Shown here: in pieces, positions 50,217 through 62,287 of the stretch
Layout of the letters: each line of letters starts with the position of its first letter
How positions within the stretch are numbered: the first letter of the stretch is position 1
From: Dryococelus australis
Taxonomy: Eukaryota; Arthropoda; Insecta; Phasmatodea; Phasmatidae
Assembly: GCA_029891345.1 (NCBI GenBank)
Contig: CM056995.1
Coordinates: 219,072,260 to 219,136,259 of the forward strand
Direction of reading: 5' to 3'
Length of the DNA stretch: 64,000 bases
Program-made: the position numbers and the translations under genes
Notes under the pieces: model-generated
Told to the model about the DNA's origin: nothing
Databases searched by the model: none
What the model saw: only the letters and a program-made list of their open reading frames with translations

Positions 50217-50255
50217 TACCACTATATCCGCAATATATATATATAACTAAAATAT
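48940..50255 (-). mobile_element. CR1/L2-group LINE fragment inserted in copy C
   Basis: The fragment covers most of the endonuclease and only the first part of the reverse transcriptase. The surrounding repeat resumes on both sides (TGTTTTATTT before, TATTTTAGTT after), consistent with a target duplication of about 8-10 bases. The 5' end is cut within the endonuclease, which is usual for LINEs. The 3' end is also missing (most RT and the tail), which is not. A short TATATATA run sits at the 5' edge (50,233-50,245). Confidence 0.8.
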
Positions 50256-51139
50256 ACCAATATATTTTAGTTTTGCATTTATAATCAGTTTCATCAATCA
50301 AGTTAATTTTTAAGTTCCATTCTTTCATGTTATCATTTTATAGCGCCGGATACGCCTGACGTGCAGTGAAGCCGACGCCATGTCGTTAGTCAGACTTCAG
50401 CCTTCCAGACGACTAGCAGGGAAGACGGTAAGCTCCGCGTACCCCCACCCCTGACAATTCAATCTGGGATGCATTTTCTTTCATCGCAATAGTTAACATA
50501 ACTGAGAAACATTTAAGTACTTTTAGTTAGCCAAGGACAGATCTCCATGTAACCTGAAGTAGCATACCAGGACTTCATGCACAAGAGACATTTTTTTATT
50601 TAACTCTAACGTAAGGCCTACGCCTTACTTTACACAGTAGTGATCACCGACAGGTTCAGATTGCCAGGTCGCTTAACCAAGGGTTCACATTTTCATGTGC
50701 AGCAACATTTCAGTGTACCTTTGCTGTAATAAAACAGTCATGCCATAATTAGACATGTTATATTGTATTAACTCTCCTTAGTTTAGCGGGTCCTTTCGCC
50801 CTCATAGCAGCATCAATTTTAAAGTGTTTTTTAGTGTACGTCTTGTATTTACAGGGCCTGCTTGGTAAATTCAGTGATAATGTAGGTGTGTGAAGTGGCA
50901 GAAAGCTTCACCCCAAAAGAAACATTTTACATTCAACATAGTTTAACTGACGATTAAATAAGCTCTCCTTCATATTGACCGCATATCCAGATTCGCCTTA
51001 TACCATCGGCCATACGACCCCATTTAACATCATTCATTCTACTGAACATGGTGTCGGGCACATCACCAGTTCCCGTTATCCACCTGCTCCCAGATGGGAC
51101 ACAAACACATCACAGAAACTCTGGATATGCAACGCGTCA

Positions 51140-51438
51140 GCTTTTTGCCCCTTATTAAATATTAACTTAACTTCAATACCTTATTTCAACTGACTGTATA
51201 ATATAAATTTTCAATTTACAATTCTTGACGGTGTTTCCTACTTGTCATTGGTCCCTCATGTTGTCTACACCACCCTGATCCCCTAGGCCTGCACAACTGT
51301 TGATGTATTTTGGATCCAGTGTCTCTCACACTCACTCTTAACATGGCCACTCTTGAGGCCTACTTCTACTTCATCTCTTTCCAGCCGGGGACGGCTGTTT
51401 GTTCGAGTCAGTGCAGCGAGGTTGGGGGTGGGGGTAGT
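51140..51438. other. Gene-free spacer
   Basis: No coding or repeat signal. Ends in a GGGGGTGGGGGTAG patch just before repeat D copy 2. Confidence 0.4.
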
Positions 51439-52016
51439 GTAACGTCATGTGGTTGCGCTAGTCCATCTTAGGTCGGTTTGAGTATAAATAGTAGCAAGGC
51501 ATGTTTGTTTTATAAACATATCCCACTTCGCCTGGCCATATAAGAGACCTAAAAGTCCGATGCCCCCCTCCGCAAAGATGGTGATGAGACTACGACTTGT
51601 ATTGAGTGTGTGATTGAGGCTGAAGACGAGGACACCAACCTACCATTGGCCAGAGGGGTCCCAAGGCCAACCGTCCATAAGTTAAGGGTAATCATAATTC
51701 GCATAGCAGTAGGGATCAATGCTGGTATCGAGTCATTGTTCCCTTTTTCTTTTATAATTAATTATATCGGCAAGGATGAGGATTAGCTGCGTCTTATTGT
51801 CAATAAATAGTCACTGTGTAATTTAGTATGATAACTTCATCTGTCATTCAGTGTAAAGTAAACGTATCAGTGAGTGTTGTTCCATTAAATATATTTTGTT
51901 TTATAATTTATCTGACTTATTCAGCTACCAGTGAGTCAAACCACCAAGCACCACCTTTGTCTCCTCATAAGGTGTACTGAGTAACTGGAATAGTACTAGT
52001 ACCTGCAGCCTATTGA
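51439..52016 (+). repeat. Repeat D, copy 2 (candidate solo LTR)
   Basis: Second copy of the repeat at 37,858-38,346, here with 95 more bases at the 5' side. It begins TGTAACGTCATGTGG, has a TATA-like box GAGTATAAATAG (about 51,479-51,490) and, about 310 bases on, TTGTCAATAAATAG. Promoter-like box, polyadenylation signal and TG start resemble an LTR. However, homology runs past any clear CA end to GCAGCCTAT, and no target duplication is evident, so this remains a candidate. Confidence 0.55.
51479..51490 (+). promoter_or_regulatory. TATA-like box in repeat D
   Basis: GAGTATAAATAG, a good match to a metazoan TATA box, about 40 bases into the repeat. Activity is not shown. Confidence 0.4.
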
Positions 52017-54282
52017 CGAGTAAGGGAGTATGTTACAAGGTGGAAAATTTATTTTCACATTCTTTGATCTCATCATCAATGGATAAGTCTGAATCAGACG
52101 AATTATAAAAGAAAGCACATCCATCCCTCTTTCCAAAATGTTTAAGCCTATCATTGCTTCATCTTATTTAGCAGACGCCATTATTCCTGCTGTAAACTGC
52201 TTATGAGTCTTCCACCTGGTTGTACTTCTGAGTGCTACTGGAGTGCGAATTTTTACTGATGGCATACCTTGGCATGGGGTGGTTCGCGTCGTCGCGCTGC
52301 TCCAGGTCGAACCGTTTTGCTTCACCATTCATAATGTAATTCTGTTCAATTAATGTAAAATAAGCTGAACCTTTATACTTATAGCCTGAAGGCCACGAAC
52401 ATTTTTGTCTGTATCAGTGGTCGCCCACTTAAACAGCGAAGTGTAATCTTTATTCACTGTTAAAGGAAGTAAATGGTAAATTAATCAATGTGTGTTTCAG
52501 ACTGTGCTATTATTTATCTCTGGTCACATCTCGACCATTTAATGTGCACACTTTATTAATGGCGTGGGGAGGCCGACATCCTTTCGGGAGTGAATGTAGT
52601 TGCAGAGGCTGACAGCCCCACTAGCCTAGGCATTTTATAGGATTTAAAACAGCAAGATCTACAGCACTAGGAATTCTGGAGGCAGAGGACATTGGGGGAC
52701 AATCCGGAGGCCATCGGCCACACGACCCCTGCATTATCGTGCTCTCACTGAGCTGGCGCACTACTTGGAAAATCTCCATAGTTTTCTTCATCGTACATAT
52801 CCAATACCTTCCTCACCCCAATAGTATAGCCAAACACCTTAAATTGCCTGCCCAACACACGAGGCTATTCGACTGATGCCACTGGCCCGCTCGTCATATC
52901 ATTTTTAAAAATCTTTCCTGATTTTTCTGTTTTTGTTCCAACAGACCAAATTTTCGTATTTCTTTTATTCACCATTCTGGCCAAAAACTTAAATTTCTTT
53001 TGTGAAAATTGTTGACAGCATAACATTTATCGGCTAAAAACTCTCGCATTACTGTGAAAACACAAATGGAATCGGTCAGCGATCGTTTGCGTCAAATGTA
53101 TCCCATCCCATTGCAACTCAATGCAATGCAGTATTGTGAAAAGCGCTTAATTATCAGTGTACATACAAATATGTGGTAAAGAATAAAAATCCTGTTTGGC
53201 AAATGGTTGTCAAGATAATATACTTTCTTTTTCTCCAGTGACCATGCAATCTTGCCACACAGTCATTAGAGAAAGCGATCGAAATTTCTTTTACCATTTC
53301 GATATACTTGAAAAAATTTACACAATCGGGGTCTCACCAACCTTTAGAATTAGAACTCGTTCGAAATTCAATTCGATTGTTATTTATGCTAGAGGTTATT
53401 GAGTTACGGAGTCCTGGCACTAGGTTTTAGTTTGTTTTTTTGATGTTTATTGTATTAGCATTTTATTTGGAATCTGGCTGCACGTTTGTCTCCAAGGCCA
53501 CGTGCTTTTGCATTATTTTAGTTTAATATACATAACCAAAAACTAAAACAACCAAACAGCTTCTGTTCAGTTTCTATTTATTTTGCATTGGTTGTTTACA
53601 CCATGTCAAATCCATCAGGTAATCCCTTATGTTTCTAGTAATTACGTTTTGTAAATTTTTATTTGATTTTAGTGTATATTTAATGCCATGGAACTGACAA
53701 TGTGACTTTCTTTAAATTAGCATCTTTGCAAAACGTGAACTGTTTTGATTTGTGTGTGTGGGTTTTTCTTTGGTAAGTCTTAAGAATAGGGACTTTTGTG
53801 AAAATCAATAATACCCGGATATGTTATACATGGCTATTAGTAATCATAATTACTAGGAATTTTGGAGAAGCTTCCTTGGATAGTGAGGAGGGTTGTCAAG
53901 ATTACTGTGTTTATGCTTGTCATACAGATACAATTGGCCCCATGTGGAGATAGCCAGTCTTTTACAAAACAATTGATTTTGTAAAAATTATTATTTTTTG
54001 TACAGGGCCAATTTTTTGTGAGAGCCCGTAGGCTAGTGAAAAATATGTAAATTCATTTGTACGGTGCTGCGTCCTGTTAGCCGCAGGCACCAGTGTTTGC
54101 AGGGAAGGAGGTGAAGTAAGGACACCATGCGCTGTATTCCAACTTGTATGACACCTGTCAGTAGGAAAACCACGAATAAACTCATCAGTATCTGTCCATT
54201 AAAGCATAAAAATGTAGATATCACACATTTTTGTGACAAGGAACTCTGTGTAGAAACACATGCATGCGCACACACACACCTA
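52017..54282. other. Gene-free stretch with a weak fourth LTR-like fragment
   Basis: The segment 52,703-52,768 (GGAGGCCATCGGCCACACGA onward) resembles 3,823-3,890 of the long LTR-like repeat, so it may be a worn fragment of that family. At 53,604 ATGTCAAATCCATCAG is followed by GTAATC, a start-then-donor pattern, but there is nothing to join it to. No gene supported. Confidence 0.4.
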
Positions 54283-54415
<133 letters not shown>

Positions 54416-54921
54416 GCGATTATTGCAAGGTTGTTAAAAGGTGCCGCAACGCATGCAGCAACGCATATCATTCTGCATGCCTTTGCGCATGCCTCGTGCG
54501 GTGCGTGTAGAGGTATGCCTCTCTCTGTTTACACTACGGGTATTGACGCATGCCTGTTCCTGTAATAATTAACATGTCCGCAGAAGAAATGGCTGCTGGT
54601 TTCTGTGCGGCGTATATAGTACTTAATCGAAAACAAACGAAACGTAGAAGATTTTGGGTAAGCGAGTTTCTAAAGCGAAGCAACGTTAGTAACATCCTTC
54701 AAGATGTTCGTTTGAACAATGACTCGTTAATTAGGAACTTCACTCGCGTGACATCATCAGACTTTGAAGTTGTATTATGAATGGTTGCTCCACTGATTAC
54801 CAAACAAGACACAAATATGAGGAACAGTATTCCAAGCAGTGCAAGATTGGCAGTTACATTGCGGTTTTTAGTGATGGACAATTCATATCACAGTGTGATG
54901 TACACATTAAAAATATTGGTA

Positions 54922-55161
54922 TAGGCCGTTAACAGTAAAGTGAGCCGTTTTGAAGCTGTTTCATCACACATAATAATCAATAAATACATTTCATTGTTGC
55001 CTCAGACTTTTGTTTTTGGGTATGGTGAATGTATACACTGAGTTTATTACTTGCATGGCAGGGTTTACATTTACAAGTGGAGGAAGGATATAAATTGGTT
55101 GAAAGAAAAAATAACTAGGGCTTCAAGCTTCAAAAGTGCTCACTTTACTGTGAACGGCCTA
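54922..55161. mobile_element. MITE inside the Harbinger first exon, TA target duplication
   Basis: A 240-base element with well-kept inverted ends (TAGGCCGTTAACAGTAAAGT and, on the other strand, TAGGCCGTTCACAGTAAAGT). It lies between TA dinucleotides at 54,920-54,921 and 55,162-55,163. Removing it with one TA restores YTLKILV-TAISRI in frame. It is the best-preserved of three copies in the window (others at 470-685 and 8,690-8,914). Confidence 0.9.
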
Positions 55162-55236
55162 TAACAGCTATTTCCCGCATTGTTCCAGAGGCTTGCTGTG
55201 CCTTGATATCAGTTTTACACAATAATGTGAAGGTAA

Positions 55237-55361
<125 letters not shown>

Positions 55362-55924
55362 TCTCTTGTTGTGGCCATAGCATTTAGGTGTGCATACTTT
55401 AGCTGACCAACAAATGCATAAGCCTATATATTTAAAACAATTAATTGGTTACAGTATTTAAAGAATGTGACAGTAGTAATCTATGTTGTGATTCCAACAA
55501 TGTGATTATGAATGTGTTGGCAATATGTATGTGTGTAGTATAATATTATATAATAATATATATTAAATATACAGGATGATTTGTTAATGTATGCTAACCT
55601 GGTTTGAGCATAATAATTTGGAAAAAGCAATAGGGAAAACACATGCATGACTAAGGGTGTGCAGTGATATCGGAGGGTTGCAGACGCCCCTGAAAGATGA
55701 GATTGGCAATTTGTTATGCAACAATAAATGGCAATTGCCTACGAGTAAGCAACGAAAAGTAGCATGTACAATGACTCATTCTGTGTATCCCAAGCCCAAC
55801 CCAGTACCTTACTAAAAGGGTATACAGACACAAACCGCACATTAAAAAACCATTCCTCGTAGGAAAACAGGTTGCAAAGTAGCATTAACCCAGGTACTCT
55901 AAAGTAGCATTGGGGTTTGGGTAA

Positions 55925-56400
55925 TAATCATCTGCATTGTTTACCGAAAGAGGACCAGAAGTAGAGGCGGAAGTGTTGGACATTGGCATTGATTGGGAGA
56001 ACATTATGGATTGCGACTTAGGATATCCACCCACATTACTGCATGCTTGTTGCGTGGTATATTGTTGCCTTTCTATTTCAAATAATATCTTTGTAATGCA
56101 ATGTTGGGCTACTAAATGCTGCTGGGGGTCATTGATTTTATTCTACTGGCTACATATTCACCAAAAGTAGTGATCTTGTCCCTATTTTCCATCTTCTTTT
56201 TCATTGCAGTCAAGAAGTGCTATGCATCATCCACAGCCATATCATTCATGCAACGTTTGTTCCCAACCTTTCCAACTGACGTAAAATGCCCATGTAGCAC
56301 AGCTGTTGTAGGAGGGGTCAGTTGGTTTTCTGCAATGGGTGACGTTTCTTCGTTTAAATTATGGGTACTTTGTGAGATCCCCTCTATAGCGTCAGTTTAG
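55925..56400 (-). pseudogene. Harbinger-associated accessory protein relic, antisense in the transposase intron
   Basis: Autonomous Harbinger elements carry a second gene, a SANT/MADF-type DNA-binding partner that helps bring the nuclease to the element ends. On the minus strand from about 56,390 the frame reads EGISQSTHNLNEETSP, then AVDDA-stop-HFLTAMKKKM, then DKITTFGEYVASRIKSM. The FGEYVAS block is a hallmark of the C-terminal part of such proteins. After a one-base shift near 56,120 it continues QHCITKILFEIERQQY, as in relatives (a QNILFE-like helix), and a tail rich in Ser and Asn to about 55,925. The N-terminal DNA-binding part is not visible. Its position inside the transposase intron, antisense, ties it to the same element. 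Assignment rests on motif recognition, not a search. Confidence 0.6.
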
Positions 56401-57072
56401 CAGACATCTCCCTGAAATCAACCACAAAATTAAGTAGAGCTCAACTTGACAAACATTTTTTTAACAATGTTGTTATATTAAAATTTGTGATTTACTTATT
56501 GGCAGTGTATGCAACATACAATTTATAGAAAGAATAGTTGTAACCTAGGTAAAATCTGTGGGAAAGGAGGGAAGGACAACAGTAAATAGGTCACTAATTC
56601 ACATGAATAAATGCAAATGAACAGTAAAAAGGTACAATAAACATTGAAAGTACTATATTATTCTATACGATACTTGGATTAGTTACAAGGGTAATAATAA
56701 ACGTGGTTTAAATAGTTTCAACAGGTAAAATACGTAGTTGTATAGTAACAACAAATGAACATATTACATAACATTGACTGCATATGTTGTTAAGAATGCA
56801 TGGATAGCTTCTAAACGTGCACACAAAATTGTTTAGTGTCATATAGCATTAATTTTCTACAACCCATATGAAGTGCTTCTGTGTTCCTTTTATGCATGCA
56901 TATTATTGTTCTGCCTAGATTTGTTGTGCTGTTACCACGATCAGAAGAGGAATGGGACATGATAGCACGTGGTTTTACCGACACATGGAATTTCCCACAC
57001 TGTCGTGGGATGGCAAGCATGTACTACTTCAAAACATGTATAAAAATAACAGTGGAAGCGAGATCTTTAACT

Positions 57073-58994
57073 TGATGCCGCCGGGTGAGACATGAGACGA
57101 ACTATGCCACAAATACTTACTGGTAATATGGGCGCCAGTGGTGCTTCCCAATCACAGCACTATTAAGACTCAGGGTTCTCAGGGATGCTGTGAGTTCTGT
57201 GTGTCCGTCTCACCCGTGCGTACTTACAAACACGTTGGCAATACTAAACATATTTATCACATGAAAAACACATGTGGCTAGGACAATGTCACTACAAATG
57301 AAAGAGGTAAGTTCACTGTGAGAGTTGTTTTTATTGATACTGTGCGTACAAATCAACGTGCCATGAAATTAATGATACACTCGGTCATGTCTAGCTAACT
57401 CCACTTGGGTGCTCCCCAGCCTGCAATTAATCTAGCGTTCACCTAGATAGATGATCTCACCGCGGTGTATGGAAACACAATCTTCACAAGGGAAGAGAGT
57501 CGACAGCCGCTAGGGTGGACTGATGATTTTTCCCTGAAGATAGGACACGGTGAGTTACAAAATGAAACCCTGATGATACTTTAACATGTGTGATTACTCT
57601 GCATCTCTAATGCAAACTCGTCGGGGCTTGCCCTCCAGTACGTGGGTAGTGTGGTTACAGCCTATACACAGAGCCGGCTAGGACAGTAATAATTGCATCG
57701 TACACTAATTACAAAATTACATAAACCCTCAAAAGATACATGAAACAAAATGGGAGATGGAGTATTCACAATAAACCACACATGTGTGAAAACAAGTTTA
57801 GATGGTGCAGATGACGCTGGATGAAGTTCGTAGCGGACCACGTGGTGCAGGTGGAATTGCAATATTTCATTGTGGTAACGAAAATTAAATTCCAACAAAA
57901 TATTATTCTTAGCGAGAAAATGATTCTCTTTATAATTTACGTGATTACAGACTTGCAACATGCCTGATGGCGGTAAAATCAAAGATTAACATGGTCGCGT
58001 GGTCAAGTACAAAAAGCATCAATTTACGTGAAATTACACTGAACCTGGACAAAAATGTAATATAGAACCCTGCATAAAATATTGCACATATGATGTTACA
58101 TAAATAAGCTCTGAAAACGTAAATATGGCGTATACAAATACTCGGTGTAGTTATACGTGATGTTGCCGTAAAATATTCAAACATGAAAAATACCCTCAAA
58201 TACATATATAAAAAGAAAGGCCTTAAAATTGCGCATAGCAATAATGCAGAAATTATAATGAAATGCCATAAACATAGGCAGATGGCGCCTGATTCAAGTT
58301 GTGTGGGTCGTGTGACCTCTCCGACATATTTATACTCCTCGATTACATTAAAAATGCCATAAGGGTGAAATAAATTAGTAAAGCGCATGATGCTGGGGAA
58401 ATGTCTGGCAAAACGTACTCGAGCAAAAGTTGACTGATAAACTAAATTGACTATGGAAATCTACATCAGTGAACAAATGGTTGTAGTGCGTATGTGACAG
58501 TGTCTTACCTTGCCAGCTCTCCTCGATAGACTGTCCAGAGGCAAGCATCACACAGACCTACCATGGTCACCTACGAGGTTCACATAAGCAGAAGTGTTAT
58601 GCACACAGAGTAAAATATATTTGTATAGAAATAAAATGGCACAAATTAAAATTAAATACTGTTTTACATTTTTATAATTTTCCTGTGGATTTTCATATTA
58701 TTTCAGTGTCTCTTTATGATTGTGTTCACGCCGGAATATTAGTGTTCTTAATCTCGGTGCCGCGGACACTTAGCATTTCACAACCAAACAATTAAAAATT
58801 AACAGCAAACATTTCTAAACATTTTAAGACATATTAAACCTTGCAAATACAAATATAAAACACATTTTACACTGAAAAATAATATTTATGTGAAAGTTCA
58901 AAATTATTGGCCTCCTTGGGCACGTGTGGGACACGTGACGTGTGTGGTGAGCGCTGTCATGGACTCTAGCACCACTGGCTGTTAGCCGGCATCA
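57073..58994 (-). repeat. 3' LTR of the minus-strand gypsy fossil
   Basis: Edges are set by inverted termini: TGATGCCG at 57,073 and CGGCATCA ending at 58,994. On the coding (minus) strand the purine tract lies immediately upstream of the 58,994 edge, as expected for a 3' LTR. At about 1.92 kb it is long for a gypsy LTR. No second LTR is present in the window, so age cannot be read from LTR divergence. Confidence 0.7.
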
Positions 58995-61590
58995 AACGAC
59001 CCCTCCCTCGAAGGCCAAGACAGTGTGAACAATGCAACATTGCTCTGGCTGGCTCTCCTCGGCTGGTTGCCGATTGAGGGCAAATAAAACATGGCCTCGG
59101 AGATTGTTGGTTTCTTGTGCATTTGCAGGGTGAGGGTGTTGCAGGAACAACAATGTGGGTATGTGGTGGTGACTCGGCTTGCTTCTTGCAAGTGCTGTGT
59201 TGCGCTTTGTTGACATTTGATGTCACACTTACTGCCCTACTAGTTTCCCCAAACCCTTTCAAACTCTCTTGCCCTACTAGGCCCTCCCCTGCGGGAACTT
59301 GAAAGCCTCTGAAAGGTGTCTCGCCCTCACATGTGGTATCAGATTTTACGTTTACACTTCGGTTACAACCAAATTCAGCTGTGCCCTGGGGAAACCCCTT
59401 AAAACTTACTTCACTGGCACTGGTTGTGTTGACATTTATGTGTGCACTTATGTTACCACTTTGTTCGTGTACACTTGGAAACCAGTTACATTCACTCTGA
59501 TACATTTCGTCGTTACAGGCATTAGCAGGAAAACCCAGAAATGGTGTTTCGGTACTACTTGCTTCTACCTCCTCACTACTAGGTGTTGAGTGTTCTGTTA
59601 GTGCAAAACCCTTAAATGACAGTCCATTACTTTGGCTGAGTGTCCCCGTGTTTGTGTTGTTGTTTTCTTCAGTGTACGTGCTGACATTTACCTGTGTACT
59701 CCCTGGGGAAATTCTCCGAACTCACTGCTGTATTGGGCGTAATGTTGTTTCCTTGGCTCTCTTCCCTACAGGTGGTCAGGCTATACACAGGTCGTCATGG
59801 TGCCATTTCGTGGCGTGTCTTGGTCCCAACTTCGCTAGATACATGGAATTTCCTATCTTTTCCACCACTCTCACTGGCCCTGTCCATCGAGGTGCCAGTC
59901 CAGCACAGTACTTTTTCACCCCGGCCGATAACGGTTTTCTTTTACATACACGTACATCCCGGGTATAAGTTCGGGTGGCTGCCTCTTGCTCTCCGGTACC
60001 CATACATTACAATAGCTGATCTGGTTCACCCTGACTTCCTCATGTATTTGTGCGTGGTGTTCGACAATTTGTTCAGGTGGTCTGGGTGGGTTTTCGTGGG
60101 GTGCTCCGGCAGCACGGAGTTTGCGACCTTATACCATCTCGGCGGGTATTTTCCCGGTTGCAGCATTCACTCTATTCCATAGGCAAAACATTACCTCCGG
60201 GATCAATTCGGCCCACCTAGTGTGATCTTCGCCTAACTGTACACGTAATTGGATTTTGACGTCTTGGTCACGTCTCTCGGTTGGGTTAGTCCTGGGATGG
60301 TATGCTGGGGTGGTACAGTGTTCTGTTCCCCACCTGGAACAGTACTCTCTCCACTTTCGCCGTACGAATTGTGTACTATTGTCTGCCAACAAATACTTGA
60401 GGTGTCCCCACCTTGGGAAAAACTCATTCTGCATTACTTGTGCAAGTGTGTGCGCATGAACATTGCTGACTGGGAATGCCTCGGTCCAGCAGGTAAACAA
60501 ATCTGTGGCAACAAGAAATTTTTTACCAGTTTTTGTACCCAGGTACAGGCCCATGATGCCGGTAGCTATTGTTTTAAATGGCTCTGTTGGCAGCCTTGGC
60601 TGTTGTGGAGCGTCGCCGTCTGCTCTCCGCGGCTTACGGTTGTTACACGTGATGCAGCTCTGTACATATTTCCTGACATCTCCCTGAATCCCTGGCCAGT
60701 GAAAACATTTCTGCACGTTCCTTCGTGTTTGCTCGGATCCTGGGTGTCCATGCTCCAAACTGTTGTGTGCATACTTAAGTACGAGTTCCTGTTTCTCTTT
60801 CGGTACATACGTCCGCCATCGCCACAATTACCAGGTGGTTTGGTTTGTATTTCTCTGTCCACTAACCTCCGGTGTTCTGTGTAACATGTGGCGCAGTGTT
60901 GTCGCTGTTGCGCAGCATCTGGGGAATTTTCTTGTGCAGTGTGTGCCTCTCTTAACACGTCACGTACATTCAATGAAACCAGTTCGCCGGGTGGTGTGGC
61001 AACAATGTTTTATACAATGAGAGTTTGTGTTTCTGCAGTGTGTATTGCACTGCAAGGTGGTAGCGCTTCTTCCCACTCCGCGTAGTGAGTTACCATTAGA
61101 TTCGGACAAGGATTCCTGGACAAGGCGTCCGCAAGCCCGTTGGTTTTCTCCGCCATGTGTTTATTCTTGCAGTAACAGCTCCCAGCGGGCAAGTTTACTT
61201 TTCCCATTATGCATGCCCTCTAACCATACAAGGCATCGGTTGTCAGTTTTGAGTGTAAACTGCCTTCCTAGTAAGTACGGCCGGTACTTCCGCAATGCAT
61301 GTACAACAGCCAAACATTCTTGTTAGTTAACGTGATATTTACGTTCTGCGTCCCCGAACTTTGCACTGTGGTATCTGATGATATGTTTTCCCCCGTGTGT
61401 TCCCTCCTGATACAACACTGCCCAAATGCCTTCTTGACTGGCATCTGTTTGTACAACAAAGTGTAATTCTGGGTTGACCCTAGATAGGGGATTACAGTTC
61501 TGAAATGCAATTTTTATTTCTTTAAATGCTTGATCGGTTTGTGTCCAGATAAAATTATGTTTCTCATACAACAAAGCAGTTAAGGGGGCT
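57073..61590 (-). mobile_element. Ty3/gypsy fossil, 3' half with one long LTR, minus strand
   Basis: From high to low coordinates: RNase H (about 61,574-61,320, VQTDASQEGIWAVLYQEG), integrase (60,827-60,129 open: zinc-binding H...H...CITC, then the core with LLADNSTQFV), integrase C-terminal module (about 60,003-59,776, RWTGPVRVVEKIGNSMYLA), a 179-codon C-terminal or third-ORF segment (59,505-58,966), a purine-rich tract GAGGGAGGGGTCG, and the 3' LTR (57,073-58,994). The 5' half (gag, protease, RT, 5' LTR) is absent; the element stops at about 61,590. It is broken, with roughly five breaks, and better preserved than the other two gypsy fossils. It lies in the second exon of the Harbinger relic, so it is younger than that transposon. 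Confidence 0.85.
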
Positions 61591-62287
61591 CCCTACATAG
61601 AAAATCTGTGTCATTTCAAGCTATTTTATTTACTCTAATTTTTCAAAAACTAAACAATATTTTATGACAATTTTTTAGAGCAAAGATGTAGGTGTGTACT
61701 TTGTAACTACTGTCGAAGATATTTTGTTGGATTATAAATACAACTTTTGAAAATTACTAATTCCTGAAAATTTGCTACATAGAAAGCTCTTTTTATAATG
61801 TATCTTCCTTTGCAAAACCATAGTTTTTGTCACAAGTAACAAAGCTGCATCTTTTGTGAATAAAATGATGTATTAAAACCCTATAGTCATAGCTAAGTAT
61901 ACAGAGGAAACAAAATTAATGCGAAGCTATTTTTCGCAATTTCCCACTCCTGTTAGGTGCTGCATTCTCGGCTTTGTCCACTTTGGCTGTGCGAGTCTGG
62001 CCATGGGGGAAACGGAGTGGGATGAGCGCTGACCTGGCCGTCGAGAGGAGGCACAGGAGGGGAAGTGAGACCAGTGGGGATGCAAGGGATGGAAGGATGC
62101 CTGGCTCTGACCGCGTGCCACAGCCGTGCAGACCCCCGGCAGGGGAGGGGGTGGGGGCAGGGAAAGTTGCTGTTTAGTTTCGCGGAGTGAAGAGGTGGTC
62201 AAGCCTTGGTACGTGATTTTTTTTTTGTCATTATGGATGGCACAAGCAAAAACTGGAGATTTTGGAAGATAAAGTGAATGTTTCTTA
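61591..62287. other. Gene-free stretch, including a G+C-rich island
   Basis: 61,600-61,920 is AT-rich with a CTACATAGAAA word at both 61,602 and 61,776. 61,930-62,200 is strongly G+C-rich and unlike its surroundings, with short frames on both strands and no motif. It could be a captured or promoter-proximal host fragment. Confidence 0.4.

Larger units (their letters stand above)
48124..51139 (+). mobile_element. Candidate solo LTR, copy C, split by a LINE fragment
   Basis: Full-length relative of 2,305-3,970: starts TGACATGTTC and ends ACGCGTCA, flanked by GCCT (48,120-48,123) and GCTT (51,140-51,143), a probable 4-base duplication with one change. Shared internal landmarks include CGCCACTTATT (48,423), GACGCCATGTCGTTAGTCAG (50,375) and GGTAAGCTC (50,429). 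About 1.3 kb of LINE sequence (48,940-50,255) interrupts it; without that the length is about 1.7 kb, as in copy A. Copies A and C differ at many positions (roughly 80% identity), so the family is old. Confidence 0.65.

Noticed and set aside
48859-50250. Plus-strand frames of 192 and 143 codons
   Set aside because: They are shadows of the minus-strand LINE endonuclease, with Pro/Ser/Leu-biased composition.
53604-53625. ATGTCAAATCCATCAG followed by GTAATC as a first exon
   Set aside because: Start and donor words this short occur by chance, and no downstream exon continues it.
59299-60884. Several plus-strand frames of 90-211 codons
   Set aside because: They lie opposite the gypsy integrase and its tail; the minus-strand reading has the recognisable domains.
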